Source of the DNA: Henckelia pumila
Lineage: Eukaryota; Streptophyta; Magnoliopsida; Lamiales; Gesneriaceae
Direction of reading: 5' to 3'
Length of the DNA stretch: 64,000 bases
NCBI RefSeq assembly: GCF_033568475.1
Contig: NW_027331831.1
Span: forward strand, 9,610,001-9,674,000
Of this stretch, positions 33,444 to 46,380 are shown in pieces. How positions within the stretch are numbered: position 1 is the stretch's first letter; every line of letters begins with the position of its first letter. The position numbers were made by a program, and so were the translations under genes. The notes beneath the pieces are model-generated. The model saw nothing but the letters and a program-made list of their open reading frames with translations, was not told where the DNA came from and made no database searches.

Positions 33444-34362
33444 TGTAGTAGCCCAGTTCCAATTTATAAGTTTAATTGGTTAATTATATTTTATTAACAA
33501 GAGCACAAGTTAAGATCAAGAACACATGACATGAGTAGCTCGGGTCGGTCATGGTTGTTCAACAATAGCTCGGGCATTGAGCAAGAGCTCGGGCATTGAG
33601 CTAGAGCTCGGGCTTGGAGCTAGGGCTCGGGAATGTGTTTGTGCTTGGCTCGGGTCGGGGCTTAGGGTGCTCAAGAAAGTGATGTGCAAGGCCAGGGTAG
33701 TGTTCGGTCATGGGAAGAACATATGGTATTCAGGTCAGGAATGGACACGTGGCTGGAGCTAAAACACGATTAGTGTCCTGCTAGGTGTCATGCACTCGAT
33801 TGACACCTGTCCCGGATCATCCTCTATAAATAGGAGTCGAGGGTTCGGTCATTTTACACCATTTCATCTCAATTCTTAGTTCTACTCGGACCAAGGAGTA
33901 GCTCGGGAGCTTGGGAAAGAGTAGCTCGGGAGTTCGGGAAGAAGTAGCTCGGGGCTTGACCAGGAGCAGTTCAGGTCGGGCTTGACCAGGAGCAGTTCAG
34001 GTCGGGCTTGAAGGGAGAGGTCAGGTCAGGTCAGTCTTGAGACCAGGTCGGGTCGGGACTTGAACCTAAGGCAGCTAGGGGTTGTCTTCTTCCAGCTTAG
34101 TTCAGACTTTGGTGTTAGGTACGATAGTACTGTTCGAGATATCCTAACTGAGTATGCATGTATTATGTGACTGCATGATTTATATGTCATTGATTTATGC
34201 TGTATTCATCTGGATATTGAGCTATCTCCTTCGAGATGTATATTAGTAGGGTTGTACCCTTTCCTGTTAGTGGATGGACTTCCATCGATTTGGGTCCGGC
34301 ATATCCATGAAAGAGTGGGTGCCCGGTTAGCCAACTTGTGGCTAAGGGCTTTTGTGACTCTA
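33444..34362 (+). mobile_element. Ty3/gypsy 3' LTR, truncated by another LTR
   Basis: Starts TGTAGTAGCCC after the polypurine tract. TATA box CTATAAATAG at 33824-33833. Upstream and downstream of the TATA box run many diverged AGCTCGGG repeats (33537-33650 and 33898-34060). The LTR stops abruptly at 34362 where a copia-type LTR begins. Confidence 0.75.
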
Positions 34363-36188
34363 TGTATAAACAATCTTTTGTTTAATATAATTTACACTTT
34401 TATAATGGCATTGACTTTATCTTTCTTCATAATGTTATATTATATACTATTGTTGTTTTGATAAAGACCTTGAATATACTATAGTGTATGTAAGATGTGA
34501 TAGCACATGGGGATGGCTATCATGAAACACATCTTATAGTCACTGTATATTCTAAACAGTTCCTAGTCAATTGAGACGTCCGCAAATAAGGATAAGGATC
34601 GCTCGAGATTGAGACTAGCATTTGCGATGCCGAGTACCACGTTTCATTGGTATGGAACATAGAGATGTTCAAAGCATGCAAATGGATATTCATATGATGA
34701 ATGATCGAACTACCCTATTCGGACTTTTCAAGTGGTTATCACTTATCGAGTGGATAAAGTCCGCGGTTTTGGTTGTACACCATTAGTCCTTATTACTTAA
34801 AACATCATTGAGACTCTATATGCTAGTACTGTACTTTGACTCGTTTACCGACTCTATTGGGGTCATCAGGTGTCGGGATTGGGTACAGTTACGACACATA
34901 TAGGAGTCTATGCTTTGTTGTCAAGGATTCACCACATACTTGCGAGTGTGGATATCATATGCGATCTGAGGAAATATTAGTGTGACGAATCTCTGGCCAG
35001 AGTACATGATGTGTTTTAGGTTAATGGGTTTTCTTAGTAACACATGCGATGTCACTATTTGATCTTCAAGATGTAATGCATAGTTATCGAATCTCGAACG
35101 ACTCTCGATATACCAATGGTTGTTGATTCGATCGGGATATATGGATGAAGGGACCGTACTGTACGCTAACCAAAATCTACTGGTTCTTGCAGGCACTATC
35201 AGTAATACCTAGGGAATCATGGGGCGATGTTGCTAGGCGCTCTTACCATGATTCGATGGGTAAGTCGGAAATTATTGTTCCGAGTCACAAGGAGTTGTGA
35301 GCCCACGGCTAGCTGTATTTCTGAACCATTGAGGGTTACACAAGTAATGGATTACTAAAACCCCGTAGAGATAGTTAAATTTAAAGAGTTAAATTTAATG
35401 AAAGAGAAGTTGGACTTCTTAATTAAAAGGGAGTGGGATTTCCTAAAATGACATAGGGATGGACATTTTTGGAAATCACTGAATTCGGATTCAGAAAAAT
35501 TATCTTGACTCTAAAAGATGCAGAAATGGTTTCTGTGCACATTGGTGAAATCAGTTTATCAATCGGAGTCACGATGAATTCTATATTAATTTCTATAACA
35601 ACAGGTTTGGCTTGTTGGGCTTAAGTTATGGATTGTGGGCTTTAAGGAGTTAGAGTCCTGATACAATTATAACTAGAAATTATCTATAAATAGAGGTGTT
35701 GGGTTCGAAAATTACACACATTGAATACTGAAATTTTCGAAATTCACTCTATACTATTAAAGAGGTTTTTTCGAAAATTCCTCTGTCCCTTTTGAGAAAA
35801 TTCGGACGGTGATTTTTGTGAAAAATTACAATTCGAATTAACAGATCAAATCTGTTTATTCTCTACGTAAAACTTCTGATTGATTTCTAGTGTAGTCAAT
35901 CAGAGGGTTTCTGTTTTTCATTCGTGGACCTAATTCCGGAGTTAGATCGTGACTGTCATCGGTTTCCGGGATTTACAAGAAGAGCAGATTAAATTCTGTT
36001 GGAGTCCACAATCAAGCCTTTGCTTGACGAGGTAAAAATTTAACTGTGTTTTATTTTTACTTGAACAAATTTAATCGTAAAAGTTTTGATACCCATATAT
36101 GGAATCGTTCCATATAATAAAATAAAATTTTTAAACTTCCGCTGCACCGGGTATCAATTCTTAATTGATTTGAACACGTTTTCCAACA
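34363..36188 (+). mobile_element. Ty1/copia-type 5' LTR, 1.83 kb
   Basis: TG at 34363, CA at 36187-36188, with the primer-binding site TGGTATCAGAGCCA (36190-36203), complementary to the 3' end of initiator tRNA-Met, right after it. TATA box CTATAAATAGAGG at about 35694. The long LTR and this primer fit large plant copia elements. No gag/pol follows: the leader runs only to about 36370. Inserted into, or joined to, the gypsy LTR. Short frames inside are not genes. Confidence 0.75.
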
Positions 36189-36189
36189 G

Positions 36190-36203
36190 TGGTATCAGAG
36201 CCA
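36190..36203 (+). other. Primer-binding site, initiator tRNA-Met type
   Basis: TGGTATCAGAGCCA, one base after the LTR end. Confidence 0.85.
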
Positions 36204-36374
36204 GGTTGCTCAGATCAAACGATTAAATTAATCGATTGTACAAAATTTTTAAGCCTCGGTTTTTGAAACAAAACAAAAATTTTAAAATTAAATTTTAATG
36301 GGCAAATCGGGCAGCGACGATTGCTGCCCGAGGCAGCGAGCGTCGCTGCCCAGCTGCCCTGATTCAAGAATCCA

Positions 36375-37140
36375 TGACTTCCAAAACAGAGCAAGCAATT
36401 TTTTTTAGAAAGATTCTAAAGAAAGAAGAATTTCATATCCAAATCAGTTCACGAGATGTTAATATCGTAAACATTATGTTATGAATAGTCATTTCAACCG
36501 GATCAAGTTTATATGGAAGTCCTTAACTCCAGACCACCATAAGATCAAAGGGAGCATAAACTAACTCACCCTCCTATCATTCTTCACGTGGGACCGACGA
36601 AGGAAGAACCGATGACAAAATATAATTGTCGTAGCAATAGTGACCTGAGGCCTGCAATCATGAAACATCCAGCATAGAACTCAGAAAAACTTTATAGCAT
36701 TTTAAATTCATATGCTTCGACGGAAAAACTGAAGTGCAGTTAACAACCAAAAAATGGGATAGTGAACTAAATCAGTATGTCAATAGATTCTAATGATCGC
36801 CAACAGGGGGCATCGGCCAGTTAAGGATGTATAGAAAAGTCAACTCCCTTTCATTATCAGATATAAGAACCATTGGATCTGTAGAGTTGCTACAGTTCCA
36901 CAGGGACATGGGTATAGCTTCTAAGTCGAAAAGGATGATAAGCTGGATGATGACAGTGGTTTGAGTCTTTGAGCAAATATCTTGAAACATAATAAGAGCA
37001 GGCTGACAATCGAAGATAGTTCCTGAAATGGATGGTCATATAGAGTGATAAGAAGAAGATGCTAAAGACCAACGGCAATGGCACAAACCTGCCTATTCTT
37101 AGTGGGCAAAAGTATGTACAGTGAGAAACATAAAAAATTC
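36375..37140. other. No gene seen
   Basis: Follows the broken copia leader. No protein family on either strand; the long minus-strand hydrophobic frame (36890-37579) has no recognisable domain and overlaps a better plus-strand frame. Confidence 0.35.
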
Positions 37141-37201
37141 CAGCACCTGTTATGGACCCAAATGGGGAGTATGTTGCAGGTGCAGGGTAAGCTAGATAGG
37201 A

Positions 37202-38575
37202 TTGATCAAGCTCTCGGAGGTCAAGGATCAGGGAAAATTCAGGATTGCAGCAGACCAACAACGAGATAATATCAAGGGTTTGATGGAGAAATTGGTGAAT
37301 AGAAAATTGGGAGATGAAGAAAACCAACAAGGTGAACCAGCGGTGAAGGTGAATCATGAGTTGCTCTATCAAGAAAAAAACTTTGAAGGAAGAGCGTCTT
37401 ACAAAGAAGTGCATTATGACGCAAATGATGAAATTAAGCAAGCGGAAGAGTGGAACACTGCCGCAGGTGAGCTCGAAAATGGCGGACATCCAATTATTGA
37501 AGCTAAGAAAAAGTGTCCAAGAGAATATATGGCGGTACCTAGATTGAAATCCGAGGAGCAGAGCACCAAACTCCCTCAAATCCCTAATATTTGCAGGGAA
37601 AGGCGAACTTTTAATTGGAAATCAAAGGAGCAGATGATGGAAGTTGTGTGCACCGAATGGGCCAGGAAACAATTGGGCCAAAATAGTAAAAGGCTTGGTG
37701 TTGGACCTTTTTGGGGAGAAATAGCCCAGGACCCAAATGATACTAGTGCATTAGACTAGAGGCGGGGAATTGGGGGCGTGAGTTTCTGGATTAGGGTTTG
37801 CAAGCACGAAATTAAAGAGATGAGGTTGGGATCAGATGGGAGGGAGTCGATTGGATGGATTTTGGAGGCTTGTCAATACAACGAGAACAACGTTGTTTCT
37901 TTCGCAGGTATCTTGTTACCTTTCCAGGTAGTAGGGCTTGAGTTTTGGGCATGTCAAGAGTGGGTCGGGCCTGTACAAGGGAATTTGGACCATGTAATCC
38001 ATTGGACTCAAAGAGATTGTAAAGGCCAAGCAGAGGGATTCATATCGCACTTTGCGCCAAAACCTAGATATTGGGAAGGGCAAGAATATCTTACAGGACG
38101 CTGGAGTAATGGGTTTGGTCGGCGAGGGATGGCCAGTGTGCTGCCGGCAATTGACTGTGTTGGTGGCGGAATGGAATGCAGCGGCACTTCGGAATCAACT
38201 CTTGTAGTGAGGAAAAGCGTTGAAGGAAAAACAGAAGCAAATTGCACCTCCAAAGCCCTATCACAATGGCTGAAGTTGGTGGGAGATTACAATATAGGTG
38301 CTACTGGGGTGGTTGATCTATTTGCTTCTGGAAAAGGTAATACTGATGTTGGGTTTATGCTCGGTACTTTTAAGGTTATGTTTATGGTGTCATATGTTAC
38401 GAACCCAATTATTATTGGGCCTAGATATTTAAGAAAGTTAAGGCCCAAGTTTGGAAGGCCAATGGGCAGCTACAGTTCACGAGGAAAGGTAGGAGAAAGC
38501 ATGGTCAGCTACAAATTCAAATTGACAGGGTCGTTGATGTCTTTGGTAGAAGTTCGGGAAATTACTCTGTGTTAA
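37202..38575 (+). pseudogene. Unrecognised reading frames, probable retroelement relic
   Basis: Two plus-strand frames, 37202-37759 (185 codons, acidic/basic and Glu/Lys-rich, gag-like composition) and 37778-38575 (265 codons, Gly/Trp-rich). I do not recognise either family. The context favours a degraded LTR retroelement: downstream at about 38870-38910 lies a Leu-Glu-Asp-Lys-Ala-Asp-Leu-Lys motif of the kind found next to the 3' LTR of gypsy elements, followed by a possible LTR at 38912. The 16-mer tgttatggacccaaat occurs both at 37149 and at that LTR start. Confidence 0.35.
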
Positions 38576-38911
38576 TCCTCTTCATTTTCTGGATTGTGAT
38601 AATATATTAGTTGACCTTGGTTTTGAGATCATAGTTTTTATGTTGGTTGGAAGGAGGACAAATCCGTAGAAGTTCAAGTTGTGGCTAAACGATTATTTTT
38701 TGTGTGGGAAGATGGAATGGTTGTGCTTGCTTTTATCATTGTGACTGGGGTGCTCAAGCTTTAAGCCAAATATCTTTTTGATTTTTTGTATTTAGGAAAC
38801 GAGTTCTTCGATCTTGGTTTTGAGTTAATTGTCTTCGATAGCCTTAAACAAGATCATCAAGTTTCAAGACTCAGCCTTGAGGACAAGGCTGATTTGAAGA
38901 TGACAGCATTG

Positions 38912-39243
38912 TTATGGACCCAAATACAGCTAGATGTTTTAAGATATTGCCTAACCAAATCAAGCCCAAGGATTACAATTGAGGCCCAAGAGTCTCAAGC
39001 CCATAGAATAATCTAGATGCGTGAATGAAGAGGAATAAAACGTGGGAGTTGTAGCTTGTTAGGGGATTCTGTTATTATTCTAGATTTTGTAACTAGCTTT
39101 GGCTAGGGATTACACAGCTTGCTCTAGGATATATATATATATATATATTGAATTTCTTCATATAAATTGGGTTCAAAACAACATCAATGAACCTCTTAAA
39201 ATGGTGCCTTCAAATCCCCAATCCTTCAATTGATATGTGAGAC
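38912..39243 (+). mobile_element. Candidate 3' LTR of the relic
   Basis: Starts TGTTATGGACCC and ends near GAGACA at about 39243, with a TA-rich TATA region at 39128-39152. No partner LTR or target duplication was confirmed. It ends where cyclin-T intron sequence appears to resume. Confidence 0.35.
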
Positions 39244-40005
39244 AACGGTCGGTCGATCAGGGCAGCCAGCCACAAAGCAGTGAGGGAAACCTTCAGTCCA
39301 AGATACAAAACCACCCTATCTCTAAACTGAAGTGATAAATTTGAGGACCGGGGAATTTTTCTTTTTTCTTGCTAACCTAAATAGCTATAACACACCCAAG
39401 TTTCCACTCAAGAAAATTTATGCAATGTTACGATGGTACCTTGCAAAGCATTGGACTAACTAACATAATCATTTTCAAAGAGCACATGCCGCGTGGACAC
39501 AAAAGGAATTTAAAAATTAAAATTTCCTTCTCCCTTTATCCTCATGATAGTTAAAGAGATTGAAGCAAGAAGTCTTACCTATATCCTACCTATCATATGC
39601 ATTGTTCCCTTGCATGGATATTTACACTAGATGTACGCCGTAAAATTTACATGATATAAACTCACAACCTTAAACAATAAGAATAGTAAGAAAACTTATG
39701 CAGGCATATAACAAGTAATCACCATGCATATATACAATCCATCGACATAAATCTAATGGTATAAAAATACTTCACATGGTACCATAGATGACCATCATAT
39801 CACTTCTATCTCAAAATATCACAACGGCCGAAAAGCCAATGTTGTGTTGTATTTATGCTGGCAAAATGAACATGAATTCATATGCTTCTTAGAATAAAAC
39901 AAACACAAAGCGAGAAAATGAACAAGATAGAGCTTATTTAAGAACTTCTTCCACTAAAGAGAACTTACACTTGATGAATAACCAATCTCCAAAGAAAAAA
40001 CTTAC
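39244..40005 (-). other. Cyclin-T intron 2 remnant
   Basis: Minus-strand intron sequence following the GTAAGT donor at 40005-40000. No exon found in it. Confidence 0.5.
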
Positions 40006-41671
40006 ACTTTAAGTCTCATGCCTAAATCTTGTAAGAATACGCAATACGACTTCTGCAGGTAATTTTCTTTCTTCAAATCAATTCCATCTCGTCTAGAAGA
40101 GGAATTTTCTTCAATTTCTTTCCTAGAGAAATACCACTGCCCACCACTCTCTTCTGGTTTTTTTCCTGGGAAATCCTAGAATGTCCTTCAGGTGCTCCAC
40201 GATACGAGGGCTCACCTACAAGAGGCCAGCCATTTGAAACTTTGCTTTCCCACCAAAAAGTTTAAACAATGCCAGATGATGACTTGCGTGTTAGCAAGAT
40301 ATGTTCAGATAACAGTCATCCATCAGCATCTACACTGTAAACTAGATTTTAGCAGAGTAAAAAGTGTGCAACAGATTAATAGAGCAGTTAATCATGTGAC
40401 TTTCAAGAAACTCGAATTTTCAAAAAAGAGAAAAAAGGAAAAGGACATTAATAAAGAGATTGAATCATGAAACCCTCAAGCACTCTGTCACAATCAATAT
40501 TCAAAAGAACAAAAACTGGTAAGCACCAATATTTGTAAAGTGAAACATAAAACAGACCGTAAGCTAACCAACATATTATTTTTTCTTTCTTTTCTTTTTT
40601 TCCTTTTTTGAATGGAGTTCAACAGCAAAAGCAAGATTGAGGGGCAAAAAACACTTGATCTGAAAACCTTCAAGCAAGAATATGATTTTAAAGCAATATC
40701 ACTTTGTTTAAACAACAAAAAGTTTCCAGCAATGATATCCTCAAAATGATCCAATGGAGCATGCATACTACACCTCAAGTGGCCAGAGCAAGAAAGGAAA
40801 AACACAGAAATTGTTTGTCACTAAATAAATACTGGTACACAACTCATTTGGTTACACCTACTGCTTGCAATAACATGAATTTATGTCTGAGATTCTTAGC
40901 ACAATCCATCAAAATATTGATATAGCAACTTTGGAAAACTTTAAAGGTTTTTATTACTATTTTCATATACTCGTGATGGCTATCAAGTATCAACAGAAAG
41001 CTTTTTCATTAAAATTCTGCCAAAAAAATCCTATTTACATGATTTGATTAAAAATTAGTTATATAAGGGTAAGAATGGGAGCAATAGCTCATATTTTAAA
41101 TTTAGCCTTGACATTCACCAAAATATTGAAAAAAATTTATCCAGCTAGTTGATTTCCAAGGTTCAATATTCATGCTCCAGCTTCCCACTTTAGCCAGTAG
41201 AATTCAAACAAATAGGAAAATGTACACGGCTACTGGTTATGCAAGTTAATAAATGAAAACAAAATACTACAAAAAGTCCTTAATTCGATCAAGTAAAACA
41301 TGCATCCTCAAGACCTAAGCACAAAGAACTGATATGTCATTTATGAAGCTCACAGTCTCACCAATAAACTAAACCAAACTACGGGAAGAACGCAGAGTAA
41401 AATAAATGAACCCATAACATTCTAGGGTTCTTCCATAATCGAAACACTAGAAAGAAGAATCAAGATTTCAAAGTAAGTACATTCACGGATTTGGGATTCA
41501 TACGTTGAATATGCAAAAAAAAAATCCGATTTTGGCGAGCACAAGATTCGATTGTTTTAGCACAATTACAACACACAAGACCCAAATCATACAAAACACG
41601 AAAATTAGGGCAAAATTGACTTAAACTAATATATAGCATATCAAGAATACAATCTTACCATTCGCCGCCAT
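40006..41671 (-). pseudogene. Cyclin-T gene remnant, exons 1-2
   Basis: Exon 1 is 13 coding bases (41671-41659, Met-Ala-Ala-Asn) with a GTAAG donor; upstream DNA to about 41780 looks like 5' UTR. Exon 2 is 40215-40006, preceded by TTGTAG and followed by GTAAGT. It encodes Gly-Glu-Pro-Ser-Tyr-Arg-Gly and, in another frame, the diagnostic cyclin-T block [11 protein letters not shown]ough Asp-Leu-Gly-Met-Arg-Leu-Lys-Val. The frame change falls at a 7-base homopolymer (40158-40164; A on the coding strand). One base more there, or two fewer, would keep one frame, so it is a real lesion or a sequencing slip. The following exons are at 21612-22392 on the same strand; the exon between was not found. 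Function if intact: cyclin partner of CDKC kinases. Confidence 0.75.
40300..41650 (-). other. Cyclin-T intron 1
   Basis: Between the exon 1 donor (41658) and exon 2 acceptor (40216). Contains only chance frames, e.g. 40494-40805. Confidence 0.5.
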
Positions 41672-42610
41672 GAGAGGACATAATCTCTTCACGCGGTAGG
41701 TTCGATGGCTGCAATAGTAGTACTCCAACGTTTCGGCGAGAGCTGATTAGGAACGAGGATCCGTAACTGTATCTTGGTCACTATAAAGGTTCACAAATTA
41801 TTGTTTAGTATACATTTATTAATTTTCACTTTAAATTGATAAGCGAAATATCTACTGGGTTTGGGCCACCATGGGTTTAGTCTTTTCAGGCCTTGTTGGT
41901 TAAAAACTTGAGCCAGGCCCAGTCATATTCTTATTGGTCTACATCTCTACCTTATATGGTCTTGGTGAATGGATTTGAAAATTTTTTGGGCTATTTGAAC
42001 TACTCTAATTTCATTAATTAAATGTAAGATTGAAAATTATAATTTTCACAAATTTATATTAATCTATCTTAATATTTTTTAAAATATTATGAATTTACAA
42101 TATTATAGAAGGATGACTAAATTTAGACCAAGCATTTCCTGTTGTAATATTTCTTACTATGTGAATAACGTTTTTAACTACGAGTGCCTAAGCGCTTTGG
42201 TTGCACATAATTAATTAATAAAATAAAACAAAATGAACTAAAAGCGTTAAATTCAAAAGTTTTATTTGACGTCACCCACAATCATAGTACATGACCGTTG
42301 GATTATTAGCAACGTTCCAAAATCGCAGGATTTTAAAAATGATCCATAGCTACAGCAGATACTTACCGTTGAGCCCTCCTCTCCATACTAATTCTTGACC
42401 AGATTTGTTAGTGCACTTGAAGTAATTCAGCAACAGGTGGTTCAGTTTTGAAATCCTGGGCAAGATTCTAGCCTTTTCACTACCATCTTTGTTGGATTTA
42501 TATTTTTTGATCCATTCTAGATTTTCTTTCCTGAAATTGAAAGATTATTGCTGGGTCTGGAGTGGAAAGGGTTCTTTGATTTGTTGTTTTAACTTTAAGA
42601 TTGATTATCA
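41672..42610. promoter_or_regulatory. Divergent intergenic region cyclin-T / DUF936
   Basis: About 0.9 kb separates the cyclin-T ATG (minus) from the DUF936 ATG (plus), so the two promoters lie back to back. I could not identify individual elements reliably. The AT-rich middle (41990-42250) has nothing else recognisable. Confidence 0.4.
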
Positions 42611-44728
<2,118 letters not shown>

Positions 44729-44887
44729 TTTGATTCATTCAAGTGGTGATACAATTGATTTATTTTAAATTGTGTGGTTCTTTTGTATTAATGTATTATT
44801 CTATATGTAGAGTAAAAAAATTTATGAAATTCGTAAAGCACGAGAGATCTTGTTTGAACTGTGCCAAATTTTTAACTCTCACAATCT

Positions 44888-45107
44888 TTATTATTATTTT
44901 TTTTCCATCCCATATAAGTCACTGGTTCATGTCGAGGGATGTGCACGAGTGACAGGGACAAAGAGGGAGTAACATGGTCAATCCCCAAAGCATACCACAT
45001 AATATTTCAGCAGAGAATATGATCTACACGAGGATCAAACCCGCAACGCCGGGGAATTTCTTCCCACGTCTTCTAAAATCTTACCAACTCGCCTATGCTC
45101 TGCGGAC
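44888..45107 (-). mobile_element. tRNA-derived SINE, 15-bp target duplication
   Basis: Second member of the family at 9953-10210. The minus strand runs from 45107 with A box about 45095-45081 and B box about 45041-45032, ending in an A-rich tail (complement of 'ttattattatttttttt' at 44888). Flanked by TAACTCTCACAATCT at 44873-44887 and 45108-45122. Lies 160 bp beyond the DUF936 stop codon. Confidence 0.9.
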
Positions 45108-45462
45108 TAACTCTCACAATCTCGATTTGAGATTAACTAGCTCAACTAGTCTAATGCATAACGTATTTCAACCAAAAATCAAATGGTTTCTAATTTCTAT
45201 TTTCATCACAGCCAAAAAAAAAAAAAGAGGCACAATGGTATAATACAGATTCTCGCATGTTGTGTAGCCGAAACGACACTAAATGATAGTATGATCATCT
45301 TATTTTAAAACAAAAAATATATATGGAAATCAGGCATAACATTTTGCCTGCGCTCACCTGTAAAACACCATATGATGTTTCTCTCCCAATTGTAACATCT
45401 TTGTCTGCTTAGATTTCCCAAGATATGTCCAATATTTTTTGTTGTTTATTTATAGATTTATT

Positions 45463-46011
45463 TAGGGATGGCAACGGGGCGGGCCCTGTCCCGTCCCGTG
45501 GATCCGGCGTGTTTAATTTAAGTTAGACCCGTTGTACTCACCAAATTAAATATAATTTAATTTTTATTAAATATAAAAATTAAATAAGTTAAAAAATTAA
45601 CAAACCATCATTAAATTTATTTTTCAAATTTATATTAATAATATTTAGAACAAAAAAATATTCTTACTAGTTAAAATATATCATTTTTTTAGTTAATTAA
45701 TAATTAATAACAAAAAAATCATAATAATATATTTTCACAAAAAATATCATAATATATTAAAATAATTTAAATCCAAAAATATTATAAACTCAAATTAGGG
45801 ATAAAATATTGATTATGTAATATAAATAATATAATTATATATTATTAATATATATACATGTATATTTTATATTTATATTTAATTATATTAATATATATTT
45901 TTGGCGGGCCGGGTCCCGGGTTTGTAGACCCGCTTGGCCAAGTCTAAACCCGCCCCGCCGGGCCGGGTTCAATGCAGGGCCAGATTTAATCCCAACCCAT
46001 TGCCATTCCTG
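45463..46011. mobile_element. hAT-type MITE, 549 bp, older
   Basis: TIRs TAGGGATGGCAACGGG and (complemented) CAGGAATGGCAATGGG. The flanks gatttatt (45455-45462) and taattatt (46012-46019) match at 6 of 8 positions, a decayed 8-bp duplication. GC-rich ends, very AT-rich core, non-coding. Sits between the convergent DUF936 and MBD9-type genes. Confidence 0.7.
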
Positions 46012-46380
46012 TAATTATTCATTAATCCAAAAGAGAAGAGAGAAGAGAAAACGGTGTGCAACTTATCCAAGCCATTTCATTGCTGGAAGAATGTTTAAGT
46101 TGATGGGTGGTAACCAACACAATATATACAACCATGAACTGCTAACTACTCTTCAGATTTCTTCAAGAATACAACATCAGTCTCCTACGCCTGTGTATAT
46201 GTAGTTTTTCAGTAAAAAAATTCAAAGGCTGTGGTTTCAGCCGGGTAACTACGACGATGCATATACACCTATATGAATTAATAATACACAAGGGAGGTGA
46301 AAGTCATCGAGACTCCAGCCTTCTCGGGCAGAAAGCTTCCTCCATATCACAACCAAAATTGTACATTGTGTGACACAATC

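Noticed and set aside
36890-37579. 229-codon hydrophobic minus-strand frame
   Set aside because: No domain recognised and it is antisense to a more coding-like plus frame. Probably chance.
40494-40805. 103-codon minus-strand frame
   Set aside because: Lies in cyclin-T intron 1 with poly-pyrimidine composition and no family.
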